Positions 9,159-17,049 of a stretch of DNA of 64,000 bases are shown here, piece after piece. The translations under genes were made by a program, and so were the position numbers. The notes under the pieces are model-generated. The model was not told the DNA's origin, ran no database searches, and saw only the letters and a program-made list of their open reading frames with translations. Each line of letters starts with the position of its first letter. Positions within the stretch are counted from its first letter, which is position 1. This stretch comes from Klebsiella indica (GTDB lineage Bacteria > Pseudomonadota > Gammaproteobacteria > Enterobacterales > Enterobacteriaceae): contig NZ_VCHQ01000019.1 in the NCBI RefSeq assembly GCF_005860775.1, positions 1-64,000 on the forward strand. The letters run 5' to 3'.

Positions 9159-11596
9159 CACCACACCAGCCCCATCGCCCGCAAATGCCCGGCCACCTTC
9201 TCGCTCAACGCTTCAACGGACGCTTCAAGCACCGGTAACGGCTCGGCATAGCGCTCTTCCAGCTCCTTCACGCGCTCCGCCAGTTGCTGAGTGATGCGCT
9301 CAATCTCCGCCTTAATCCCGACCTGCAACGTCGCCAGCCATTTGTCCTCTACCACCAGCGCTTTGATCGCCGCGTCATCCAGCGTGGGATAATGTTTAAA
9401 CACTGCGCGATCCAGCGCTTCCTGCGCGATTTTCAGCGCTTTTTTCGCATTCGCCTCTGCTTTAATCAGCGCCAGGCAGCGAGTCAGTGCCGCCAGCTCA
9501 TCGGGGTCGGCGGTGGTTTTCTTCAGTTGAGTCAGGCGGGCATTGACCAGCTTTTGCGTCACCTTATCCTTATCGTTCTTCGCCTCGGCCAGCAGATCGT
9601 CTTCCCCGGCCTGCTCCTCGACATACTCGGCTAACTGACGGCTGGCTTCTTCACTGCGTTCCTGTGAGCGGTTCAGCGCATCCAGCAGATCCGGGAAACA
9701 GCGAATTTCCACCAGTGAACGGGGCAGCACGTCGGCCTTGTAGCGCCGCTTGTCAAACTCAAAATCGTGCGCTTCTTTCCAGACGTTTTTGCCGTCCTTG
9801 CCTTTCACCGGCTGGAGTTCGCGAATTTGCGCGGCGGCTTGCCAGCCCTCCTGCGTGATCACATAGACATCGTCCTGCATAGCATCGGCCCAGTAGTCCA
9901 TTAGGATCTGGTACACACTGTATTTATTCAGCAACTCACTGTTGGCATACTGCGCCAGCAGCATCTCGCTGATATCGTGGATCAGTTCCTTCGGTTTATC
10001 GCCTTTGCCAATATCTGCCAGCGCCGCCTCTTTCACCCACGCCTTAAATGGCAGCAGGCTGCGGGTGGCAAAATCCTTAAATTCCTGATGCGCCAGAATG
10101 GTCGGTTTAACCTGCTGGGCTTCGACCTGCGCCTGACAGTAGCCGGGGCGATCGTCAGCAAACAGCACATCGCGCAGGGCAGGGAAAACTCGCCAGTAAT
10201 CCTGTAAAGCATCAACATCGCGCGCCGGAATACCGCCCTGTAAGTGCGCGGCCAGATCGTGCAGATCTTCCGGTTCGCCGCCATCGATATAGCGGGGGAT
10301 ATTCAGGTTGTAATCATTCCCGGCGATGTCGCTTAACGGCACCATCCTACTGTAGCCGGGCACCGTGCGCTGATGATTAAACACATCCACGATGCAGTGA
10401 ATATCCCGGCTGCGCAGGCGGTTCTTATTGCCGTCCTTGATAAAGCCCCGGCTGGCGTCGATCATAAAAATGCCTTTGCGGCTGTGTGCGTGTTCCTTAT
10501 CAATTACGATAATGCACGCCGGGATGCCCGTGCCATAAAACAGGTTGGCCGGTAAGCCGATAATGCCTTTGATATAGCCCTGTTTAATCAGGTTTTCGCG
10601 GATATTCGCCTCGGCGTTGCCGCGGAACAGCACGCCGTGCGGCAGGATCACCGCCCCTTTTCCGGTGCTTTTCAGGCTCTTGATGATGTGCAACAGAAAA
10701 GCGTAATCCCCGTTCTTCTCCGGTGGAACGCCCCAGACGAAGCGCTCAAATGGATCTTTTTTCGGATCCAGTCCGCTGGTCCAGTTTTTATTGGAAAACG
10801 GCGGGTTGGCCACGGCGAAATCAAAGGCTTTCAGCCTACCGTTGGCTTCTTTCCACTGCGGATCGCTTAGCGTATTGCCCTGCCAGATTTTAGCCGTTTC
10901 ATTGTTGTGCAGGATCATGTTCATCCGCGCCAGCGCGCTGGTGGCGTTGTCCATCTCCTGTCCATAGAGCGACAGCCCGCGTCGTGTTTCGTCGCTGACT
11001 TTGAGCAGCAGCGAGCCGGAGCCGCAGGTCGGGTCATACACCGTGGCATCCTGCGGCGTATCGGGGGTAATGCCGATCACCTTCGCCAGAATGCGTGACA
11101 CCTCTGCCGGAGTATAAAATTGTCCCTTGCTTTTACCGGATTCGGTGGCGAAGTGGCGCATCAGGTACTCATAGGCATCGCCCAGCAGATCGTCGCCATC
11201 GGCCCGGTTGCCGGACAGATCCAACCCCTCAAAGATGCCGACCAGCTTCGTCAGGCGGTCAATCATCTCCTTGCCTTTACCAAGCTTGTCCTCGTCGTTA
11301 AAGTCGGCCTCGTCAATAACGCCTTTCAAATCGTTCTCTTCCGCCAGCTTGCGGATGATTTTGTTAATTTTATCGCCGATTTCTTTATCGTTCTTCAGCG
11401 CGACCATATCGTCAAAGCTGGCCCCTTTCGGGATAACGATCATTCCGTAAGGGTCGCCTTTATATTTGTCGGACACATACTTCATAAATAGCAGGGTCAG
11501 CACATAGTCCTTGTACTGGCTGGCGTCCATCCCACCGCGCAGCTCGTCGCAGCTTGCCCATAAAGAGGAGTAGAGTTCGGTTTTTTTGATAGCCAT
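9158..11596 (-). CDS. hsdM: Type I restriction-modification N6-adenine methyltransferase subunit
   Basis: An 812-residue HsdM. The N-terminal helical domain (about 1-150) is followed by the Rossmann methyltransferase core with motif I DPTCGSG (188-194, S-adenosylmethionine binding) and catalytic motif IV NPPF (264-267), which defines an N6-adenine methylase. Classic EcoKI-type HsdM proteins are about 500-530 residues; this one adds roughly 280 C-terminal residues rich in Lys/Glu/Ala heptads that read as a long coiled coil. It is the first large gene of the leftward operon and is coupled to hsdS. Without a search I cannot say whether the extended form is common. Confidence 0.93.
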   Translation of the reverse strand: MAIKKTELYSSLWASCDELRGGMDASQYKDYVLTLLFMKYVSDKYKGDPYGMIVIPKGASFDDMVALKNDKEIGDKINKIIRKLAEENDLKGVIDEADFNDEDKLGKGKEMIDRLTKLVGIFEGLDLSGNRADGDDLLGDAYEYLMRHFATESGKSKGQFYTPAEVSRILAKVIGITPDTPQDATVYDPTCGSGSLLLKVSDETRRGLSLYGQEMDNATSALARMNMILHNNETAKIWQGNTLSDPQWKEANGRLKAFDFAVANPPFSNKNWTSGLDPKKDPFERFVWGVPPEKNGDYAFLLHIIKSLKSTGKGAVILPHGVLFRGNAEANIRENLIKQGYIKGIIGLPANLFYGTGIPACIIVIDKEHAHSRKGIFMIDASRGFIKDGNKNRLRSRDIHCIVDVFNHQRTVPGYSRMVPLSDIAGNDYNLNIPRYIDGGEPEDLHDLAAHLQGGIPARDVDALQDYWRVFPALRDVLFADDRPGYCQAQVEAQQVKPTILAHQEFKDFATRSLLPFKAWVKEAALADIGKGDKPKELIHDISEMLLAQYANSELLNKYSVYQILMDYWADAMQDDVYVITQEGWQAAAQIRELQPVKGKDGKNVWKEAHDFEFDKRRYKADVLPRSLVEIRCFPDLLDALNRSQERSEEASRQLAEYVEEQAGEDDLLAEAKNDKDKVTQKLVNARLTQLKKTTADPDELAALTRCLALIKAEANAKKALKIAQEALDRAVFKHYPTLDDAAIKALVVEDKWLATLQVGIKAEIERITQQLAERVKELEERYAEPLPVLEASVEALSEKVAGHLRAMGLVW

Positions 11597-11635
11597 TAAA
11601 TATCTCGTTTTGCACGGTGATGTGCGGTAAGCGGG

Positions 11636-11875
11636 TTACAGCAGATCTGTGTTCAGTCCGGCGGCTTTCAACCGACGGGTTAAGTTACGCATTTTGCTGA
11701 ATTCGGTGCCGAGGCTTTGACTCAAGCCGGTGCCTTCGCAAAAGGCTTTTGCCGTAATGTGCTCCAGCTCGTCGGCATATTTGATCATTTGCAGATGCAG
11801 CTCGACGATGTACTGATTACGCGGCGCACTGGACAGCACCTGCTGAATGCGGTGATAAATCTCGTTTTCGTTCAT
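11636..11875 (-). CDS. Small HTH-like protein, probable autoregulator of the hsd-dar operon
   Basis: A 79-residue protein starting at the ATG at 11873-11875; a GTG at 11899 would add eight residues. Residues about 38-68 (TAKAFCEGTGLSQSLGTEFSKM) have the spacing of a helix-turn-helix, ending in a basic helix NLTRRLKAAGL. It is the first gene of the operon, 39 bp before hsdM, and its upstream region has a promoter whose -10 sits in a repeated TTAGCTAA motif. A controller role is therefore likely but inferred. I do not recognise a named family with certainty. The palindrome resembles the operator of the plasmid repressor KorA, which also uses a compact HTH. Confidence 0.65.
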   Translation of the reverse strand: MNENEIYHRIQQVLSSAPRNQYIVELHLQMIKYADELEHITAKAFCEGTGLSQSLGTEFSKMRNLTRRLKAAGLNTDLL

Positions 11876-11906
11876 AAAGACGGGTAACCGTAGATGCACT
11901 TGATAA

Positions 11907-11925
11907 TTTAGCTAAATTAGCTAAA
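11907..11925. promoter_or_regulatory. Tandem TTAGCTAA operator-like repeats
   Basis: TTAGCTAA occurs at 11908-11915 and again at 11917-11924, nine bp apart; the first copy extends to the perfect palindrome TTTAGCTAAA. The pair straddles the predicted -10 of the defence operon. The motif equals the core of the RK2 KorA operator GTTTAGCTAAAC as I recall it. Binding by the downstream HTH-like protein is an inference. Confidence 0.6.
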
Positions 11926-11942
11926 TGTGACATCAGGTACAA
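11914..11942 (-). promoter_or_regulatory. Predicted sigma-70 promoter of the HTH-hsd-dar operon
   Basis: On the minus strand a -35 TTGTAC (11937-11942) and a -10 TAATTT (11914-11919) are separated by exactly 17 bp. The start lies about 40 bp before the ATG of the small HTH-like gene. No other comparable promoter is seen between int and hsdM. The -10 lies between and overlaps the two TTAGCTAA repeats, consistent with repression. Confidence 0.55.
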
Positions 11943-12006
11943 GAATTACGGCGATCGGCAGTGCTGTTTGCACAGTTTATGAGCGAAGAAAATTTCTTAC
12001 AGTAAA

Positions 12007-13326
12007 CTAACCCTCACGATATTTCTTACCAGTATCTGCAAAATCAGGTAGTTGCTTCTTCTGTCGGAGTGGGCTATTGATTTTTGCATAATCAAAAGGA
12101 GCGATGATCTTCTCCCGATTCGCATCCAAATAATCAGCCCACCACTGCAACATCAACCTGCGTTCACCCAAGTGCTCAGCCTTATGAATATAAGCCGCGC
12201 GCACAGAGTTACGTTCCTGGTGACTCATTTGCCGCTCTACCGCATCCTTCGACCACAACCCTGATTCAATCAATGAACTACATGCCATAGTCCTGAAACC
12301 ATGCCCGCAAACCTCAACCTTCGTATCGTAACCCATCACACGCAAGGCCTTGTTAACCGTGTTCTCACTCATCGGCTTACGAGGATCGTGATCGCCAACG
12401 AAGATCAGCTCTCGGTTCCCATTCATGCTTTTGATCTTTTCCAGAATAGCTAAGGCCTGACTCGATAAGGGAACAAGATGGGGCGTCCGCATCTTTGAAC
12501 CACGTTGAGAATGCTTAACACCTTCCAACGGTTCACGCTCACCCGGAATCGTCCACATGGCAGTATCAAAATCTACTTCTGACCAGCGGGCAAAACGCAG
12601 CTCGCTTGAACGGATGAAAACCAACAAAGTGAGTTCAACAGCCAATCGAGTTAAGGGTCTGCCAGAATAGTGATCAATGCGGTGAAGTAATTCGGGAATA
12701 CGTTCAAGATCCAGAGCAGCACGATGCTGTCTTTTCGCCGTAGCAACTGCACCGGCAATCTCTTGTGCAGGGTTGTAGTCGATTAAACCGCTTTGCACAG
12801 CAAAGCGCATAATAGCGGTAGTACGCTGCTGTAAACGGGCAGCGACTTCAAGACGCCCGGATAACTCCACCGCTTTAATGGGTACAAGTAGATCCCGCGT
12901 TTTTAGTTCCGCAATGTTCCGCTTACCGATAGCTGCAAAGAGATTATCTTCGAGGCTTTTCAATACACGGGCACTGTGCGATGCAGACCACTTCTGATTA
13001 CTGGCATGCCAGTCTCTGGCAACCACTTCAAAAGTTATCGCCTCTTGCTCCTGCTCTACCTTAACGGCTTTCTTGTTTTCACTGGGATCGACGCCATTAG
13101 CTAATAGCTTACGGGCCCCATCCCGGCGTGCCCTGGCATCCGCTAGCGAAACCTCAGGGTATCTCCCCAGAGCTAGCATCTTCTCCTTACCGCCAAAACG
13201 ATAACGAAGCCGCCAGTATTTGGAGCCGTTAGGGTGAACCAGCAAAACCATGCCTTCACCGTCAGTCAGTTTATAGGCTTTTGCTTCCGGCTTAGCCGAA
13301 CGAACCTTCACATCACTCAGAGCCAT
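12007..13326 (-). CDS. int: P4-type tyrosine integrase of the defence island
   Basis: A 439-residue integrase with the N-terminal DUF4102-type arm-binding domain (first 90 residues, ending with the GGKEKMLALGRYPEVSLADA region), a SAM-like core-binding domain (about 105-190) and the catalytic domain (about 205-390). Catalytic residues are visible: R in SSELRFARW, H-x-x-R in HGFRTM, and the nucleophile Y in AAYIHKAEHLGERR. The upstream in-frame start at 13362 overlaps the putative arm sites, so I use the ATG at 13324-13326. It sits next to a leuX-like att core and reads away from it. It resembles the second integrase (25479-26741) throughout but is clearly divergent, so these are two separate elements. 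Confidence 0.93.
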   Translation of the reverse strand: MALSDVKVRSAKPEAKAYKLTDGEGMVLLVHPNGSKYWRLRYRFGGKEKMLALGRYPEVSLADARARRDGARKLLANGVDPSENKKAVKVEQEQEAITFEVVARDWHASNQKWSASHSARVLKSLEDNLFAAIGKRNIAELKTRDLLVPIKAVELSGRLEVAARLQQRTTAIMRFAVQSGLIDYNPAQEIAGAVATAKRQHRAALDLERIPELLHRIDHYSGRPLTRLAVELTLLVFIRSSELRFARWSEVDFDTAMWTIPGEREPLEGVKHSQRGSKMRTPHLVPLSSQALAILEKIKSMNGNRELIFVGDHDPRKPMSENTVNKALRVMGYDTKVEVCGHGFRTMACSSLIESGLWSKDAVERQMSHQERNSVRAAYIHKAEHLGERRLMLQWWADYLDANREKIIAPFDYAKINSPLRQKKQLPDFADTGKKYREG

Positions 13327-13351
13327 GATAAGTATCCTTTCAAGGTTTCTG

Positions 13352-13401
13352 TGCGGGTACAAACATTATCGAACCGGGATATACCCGCAGTTGTACCCGC
13401 A
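13352..13401. promoter_or_regulatory. Candidate arm-type sites of the first integrase
   Basis: TGCGGGTACAA at 13352-13362 recurs as an inverted copy TTGTACCCGCA at 13391-13401, and a partial copy TACCCGC lies at 13382-13388. These sit between the int start and the att core, where P4-type integrases have their arm sites. They may also serve int autoregulation. Confidence 0.45.
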
Positions 13402-13523
13402 TCAGTAAGTTGATGTAGATTGAATCAGGTTGACTTAGGTTGAGTGAAAAAGCGAGGAAAGCCTTGCGGATACTGGATTTCAGGCACAAAAAAAGACGTC
13501 CGTTGACGTCTATTGATGTTCCG

Positions 13524-13540
13524 ATGGTGCGAAGGCCGGA
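13524..13540. other. att: Attachment-site core, junction between the two elements
   Basis: ATGGTGCGAAGGCCGGA matches the 3' end of leuX (26905-26922, ATGGTGCCGAAGGCCGGA on the + strand) with one missing C. The copy lies just upstream of the first integrase gene and at the far end of the P4-like element. Integration at leuX by two successive elements explains this arrangement: leuX 3' end, second element, this core, first element. Confidence 0.7.
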
Positions 13541-13597
13541 ACCGAAAAAAAACATAACGATATGATTATAAGGTATTTTTACTCATGAAAATCATCA

Positions 13598-13617
13598 CAT
13601 GCCCCTTTTTATGCCCC
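13598..13617. promoter_or_regulatory. Left paired ATGCCCC boxes (integrase arm-site candidate)
   Basis: CATGCCCC at 13598 and TATGCCCC at 13610 are spaced 12 bp. The same pair with the same spacing and orientation is found near the other end of the element, at 26771 and 26783. Such terminal sharing suggests binding sites for the second integrase or its AlpA-type directionality factor. Confidence 0.45.
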
Positions 13618-13743
13618 CTGCCATTTAAGCTGCCGTATTATAATTTTATTATTATTATTCAAATATTAGTTCGATTCCGTAATGCGGATCCTAACCGGAT
13701 TTTTTATGCGGAAACAACAATGGCTAATCCCCCTCCAATAAGA

Positions 13744-14484
13744 TTAACGCTTCCTTAACATTTTATGAAAAGTACTTTGCATGCGAAATATTTTATTTTT
13801 TATTTTATCCATCGGCGCATCGTTCATTTCTCTAAATTCTTTTCTTACCATTAATAAAACATTGAGGTAAGGATCATTTATTTCTTCTTCAACTGGCTCA
13901 CAAGAAATCTCATTAACTCTCAGGAGAGAAACGTATTCACACTTAATTTTATCAGGAGATACTAATGTTGTTTCCTCCCAAAATTTTCTCACTTGAGGAC
14001 TAAAAAAAGATAGGTTATCCTTTATATATTGCATAATCCTATAGAAACGCTCTCTAAATAATTCTTCATCCAGATGAAAAACAGGAGACTGTTTTATTAA
14101 ACTAAAATCGCTGAGTATTGTTTTCTGATGTTTTCTAAACTCTTCAACAACAGAGTGATGAAATTTCATTCTCTCCTCATCGGTGTCAAAGTTAGTTCCC
14201 TCATAGTGAGCTGGGCCATACATCTGTTCAACCCAATGTAGATTTGCATATTGATTAACTGCTTGTTCCATTAACTTATCATGTGACGTATATTTTTTCT
14301 GAGAGTTTCTATTATAGTCATACAAAAGAATTTCACAGACTTCATGAAAAATTTTATCATAAACTTTTAAACGCTCATTCCTTCTATTTATCTTACCTTG
14401 AATGATAGTATTTGCCAAACCTAGAAGAGATATAATAAGACTGCCCATGGAAATATATATAGCAATCATTGCAGTATCATTCAT
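13744..14484 (-). CDS. Unknown protein with N-terminal membrane segment, satellite cargo
   Basis: A 246-residue protein I do not recognise. Residues about 5-28 (MIAIYISMGSLIISLLGLAN) form one hydrophobic segment, followed at once by a basic stretch KINRRNERLK, so the bulk should be cytoplasmic (N-out, C-in). The rest is helical and charged, with no recognisable catalytic motif. The gene is markedly AT-rich compared with the capsid and Psu-like genes beside it, a sign of separate acquisition. It lies between the structural genes and the att site, the position where P4-like elements carry variable anti-phage cargo. A defence role is therefore possible but unproven. Confidence 0.6.
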   Translation of the reverse strand: MNDTAMIAIYISMGSLIISLLGLANTIIQGKINRRNERLKVYDKIFHEVCEILLYDYNRNSQKKYTSHDKLMEQAVNQYANLHWVEQMYGPAHYEGTNFDTDEERMKFHHSVVEEFRKHQKTILSDFSLIKQSPVFHLDEELFRERFYRIMQYIKDNLSFFSPQVRKFWEETTLVSPDKIKCEYVSLLRVNEISCEPVEEEINDPYLNVLLMVRKEFREMNDAPMDKIKNKIFRMQSTFHKMLRKR

Positions 14485-14568
14485 CTTACCACCACTATAT
14501 TGTAGTTAAAAACACTTAAATATAGGGGCATAAATTTTAGCCCCTGACTTAAACTCAAGTATAACTGT

Positions 14569-15840
14569 TTAATGTTTTGTTTCCCATTCTATTTTATCGA
14601 TCAAACAACCAGCTTCATACCGCTCCACCATATATGCTTCACTCCATGACTCATACACCGCCAGCCGATTATGATGAGGCTCATTTACAGCGCGTTTTCT
14701 GATACTGCCTTTTTGCCAGTATAGTGCGATGTTACTCAGTGATGTGACCCACACCGCATTATCAGGAAAGAACGGGACGGGCACGGCGTGAAGATTTCCC
14801 AGCGTAGGATTCTTCAGAAGCAGCTCATTCACCAGATGCTCCATATTGGGTTGATTGGGAGAGACCGCATTGACAAAAGGGAACTCTTTACGAAACAGCG
14901 TACTCATGCTGCAAATCGCCACCAGTCCATTCCGGTATTGCTTACTGATGCCTGACTGCCAGCCATCAAGTACAAGCGCGTCAATCGTGCCGTAATCGCC
15001 ATAAGCTATGATCCGGTTATCCTCATCACGTCCGGCCACTGAAAGCCCGTCCATGACCCTTTCCGGCGCTTCCTGACGGTATTTTTCCAGCCAGCCAATC
15101 CCACAATCCTCCCGATTTGGACAGAGTGCAGGATCTGAAACTGGGGCATAATGCGTCCCGTTAAACCCAATCATAAGCCGATCCAGATTTCTCTGCCGCT
15201 CTACCGCCGCGCGCACCAGTTCCGGGTAATTATCCAGATGGCTCCACGCATCAAGTTCATCGTAGGAGATCTGTGCGTCAAGGTTGACCTTCCTGCAATG
15301 ATACTGATGAGGCTTTCTGGACGTGCTGTCTACCGGATTTCTACGTATGCCGCCGTTGTTTGTGCTGGCAAGCGGGCCGCGCGATCCCATTCTCACCACT
15401 GTTGCGGAGGATTCCGTAACCGGAATGACGTTAATCCGCGAAAGGAAATCAACCCCATAGCTGGCCGCCAGTTCTCCGTGTTGAACAGGCGACGCTCCGA
15501 CATCTGAAAATGACACTCTGCCCGGAGTGGCTGAAAAGTTCAGCGCCTGTGACTCCATGCCGGTCAGTTCCCTGATAACACGATCCATCATCGTCGCAGG
15601 GTCGTTTGTTTTCACATCCTGCACAGGCAGGCCTGCAAAAATATCCCGCGCTGCGGGTTCCGCGTTCACAAAATATTTCGCGCCGTCAGCGGGTGCGCCC
15701 GGGTGCTGTTTATGCAATGAAATCTCTTTTTCCAGCTTTACATTTTCCTCTTCCAGCGCCTGTTTCATTCGGGGTGAGGCGTTCTGCGCGGCCTGTCGGT
15801 TACGGTTAATCAGGCGCCGGATTTTCTCATTAAAGTTCAT
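14569..15840 (-). CDS. P2 gpN-like major capsid protein encoded by the satellite
   Basis: A 423-residue homologue of the phage P2 major capsid protein gpN. Several stretches align with gpN as I recall it: DFLSRINVIPV (gpN DFLTRINIVPV), LDRLMIGFNG, GWLEKYRQEAPERVM, NLHAVPVPFFPDNA and the end AGCLIDKIEW. P2 gpN is 357 residues and reaches the first of these motifs near residue 50. Here that motif is at 131, so this protein has about 80 extra N-terminal residues. The first 45 are helical and charged and could act as an internal scaffold. Standard P4 has no capsid gene and resizes the helper's shell with Sid. This gene occupies the structural operon just after the Psu-like gene. It may build the satellite's own shell or poison the helper's. 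Confidence 0.85.
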   Translation of the reverse strand: MNFNEKIRRLINRNRQAAQNASPRMKQALEEENVKLEKEISLHKQHPGAPADGAKYFVNAEPAARDIFAGLPVQDVKTNDPATMMDRVIRELTGMESQALNFSATPGRVSFSDVGASPVQHGELAASYGVDFLSRINVIPVTESSATVVRMGSRGPLASTNNGGIRRNPVDSTSRKPHQYHCRKVNLDAQISYDELDAWSHLDNYPELVRAAVERQRNLDRLMIGFNGTHYAPVSDPALCPNREDCGIGWLEKYRQEAPERVMDGLSVAGRDEDNRIIAYGDYGTIDALVLDGWQSGISKQYRNGLVAICSMSTLFRKEFPFVNAVSPNQPNMEHLVNELLLKNPTLGNLHAVPVPFFPDNAVWVTSLSNIALYWQKGSIRKRAVNEPHHNRLAVYESWSEAYMVERYEAGCLIDKIEWETKH

Positions 15841-15857
15841 CGGTTTAATCCTGTCTC

Positions 15858-16580
15858 TCAGTTCAGCCCTTTGCAGGGTTCACGCCCTTCGGCCAGCGCC
15901 TGCATTAATGCTGTATCTTTCCGGGCCAGCGCCATTTGTCCGGCAGATGGCGAAAGGCGAATGGCGGCGCTCGCCTCAGCCGGAAAAGCTCCCGGCCAGA
16001 GATGAAGGGGATTTTCCGTATTACCCTCGGCCATCGCCAGATATTCCTGTGCCGGGTCAAGATTGTTCTCCCGGGCAATGTCTCCCATCAACGCAGTCAG
16101 CAAATTATCAAGCTCATGGGTCGGTACACGGGACAGGACAAGCAACCCGCGAACAATTTCAAGCGATTCACGGAGATCATTAATCAGGGCTTCACACTCA
16201 GGCCGGATGAGTGCAGAACACAGTTCATGCCAGGCAAAATCATAACGCCGGGCCTTTTCAGCAGTGCTATAACGCAGCGTAAGCGCCTCCACACGGGCGG
16301 CCTCAATCAGGGGAGAGATACGCCCCAGCTTCTCTTTTGCCAGGCTGGCAAGTAACGAGGCTTTGTCAGAGTCCTCACTTTCAACGCCACCGGACGCCAG
16401 CAGGCTCTGCTCCCATCCGTCAGACTGTCGGCCTGCTTCTTCTTCCAGTTTTTTACGGGTATCGAGCAAATTCTGCACCGTGTCCAGCTTATCTTTCAGC
16501 GGGCCGTTCGCCTCGTCAAATTCGCGGCGCAGCGTCGTGGCGCTCTCTGCCAGCCGGGTAAGCTCGGGTGTCATTTTCAT
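15858..16580 (-). CDS. Psu-like capsid decoration/polarity suppression protein (tentative)
   Basis: A 240-residue, mostly helical protein with an N-terminal coiled coil (about 5-60). I relate it to P4 Psu on its position next to the capsid gene and weak end-to-end resemblance, for example the C-terminal pattern SPSAGQMALARKDTALMQAL against the P4 Psu end TPAQNMIFSRKSAQLASRQ. P4 Psu decorates the capsid and inhibits Rho. This protein is about 50 residues longer than Psu. A scaffolding or size-determination role is the alternative. I start it at the ATG at 16578-16580, which is preceded by AAGGAGTCAGGAAT; the longer frame to 16652 lacks a ribosome site. It ends 17 bp before the capsid gene, so the two form one operon. 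Confidence 0.5.
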   Translation of the reverse strand: MKMTPELTRLAESATTLRREFDEANGPLKDKLDTVQNLLDTRKKLEEEAGRQSDGWEQSLLASGGVESEDSDKASLLASLAKEKLGRISPLIEAARVEALTLRYSTAEKARRYDFAWHELCSALIRPECEALINDLRESLEIVRGLLVLSRVPTHELDNLLTALMGDIARENNLDPAQEYLAMAEGNTENPLHLWPGAFPAEASAAIRLSPSAGQMALARKDTALMQALAEGREPCKGLN

Positions 16581-16777
16581 ATTCCTGACTCCTTGTGTCA
16601 TACAGTTACAACGGCATGCACTCTGCCTGCCGGTCTGCCCGCTATGTTTCACCAGAATCAGAAGGGATGTCGCGGCGCTTTTGTTGTAAGCCGCAGGCCA
16701 GAGCCAAAACTGTATAACAGGGTTAAATATTCCCAGGATAATGCCGGTCAGGTCACACTGGTAAAGGCAGGAAACTC

Positions 16778-17011
16778 ATGTACAGCCCGGCAAGAAACGG
16801 TAAATCGGTATTGCGTGCAGTCAGGATCCCCCACGAGCTGGATGAGCAGATCCGCAGACTGTGCGAGCAACATACACTCACCTATTCGGGGTGTGTGATA
16901 AAGCTGGCCCGGCAGGGTATGGAGCATTCCTTCAACGACAGCCCCGGTCGCTACCGAAGCCTGGATAACCTGATAAGTGATGTGCTGATGCGTGGAGGGA
17001 GAAAAGGCTAG
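16778..17011 (+). CDS. Small ribbon-helix-helix-like DNA-binding protein
   Basis: A 77-residue protein. Residues about 10-45 (KSVLRAVRIPHELDEQIRRL..TYSGCVIKLARQGME) fit the beta strand plus two helices of a ribbon-helix-helix repressor such as CopG/Arc. The start follows AAAGGCAGGAAACTC. It is read rightward, divergent from the Psu-like/capsid operon and convergent with the Ogr gene, so it is well placed to repress the structural promoter in the 197-bp gap. That regulatory link is inference. A strong GC hairpin follows its stop codon. Confidence 0.65.
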   Translation: MYSPARNGKSVLRAVRIPHELDEQIRRLCEQHTLTYSGCVIKLARQGMEHSFNDSPGRYRSLDNLISDVLMRGGRKG

Positions 17012-17012
17012 C

Positions 17013-17030
17013 CCGCCCTCTCGGGCGGGG
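17013..17030 (+). terminator. GC hairpin between convergent RHH and ogr-like genes
   Basis: CCCGCCC (17012-17018) and GGGCGGG (17023-17029) form a 7-bp stem with a TCTC loop directly after the stop of the RHH gene. There is no T-run on either side, so it may act as a weak bidirectional terminator or transcript end protector rather than a classical intrinsic terminator. Confidence 0.45.
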
Positions 17031-17049
17031 AACGGCTTAACGAATCAAT

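Noticed and set aside
16594..16610. TGT-N11-ACA as an Ogr/Delta binding site before the Psu-like gene
   Set aside because: The spacing differs from the N12 form I recall, and it lies only 14 bp before the start codon, too close for an activator site near -55.
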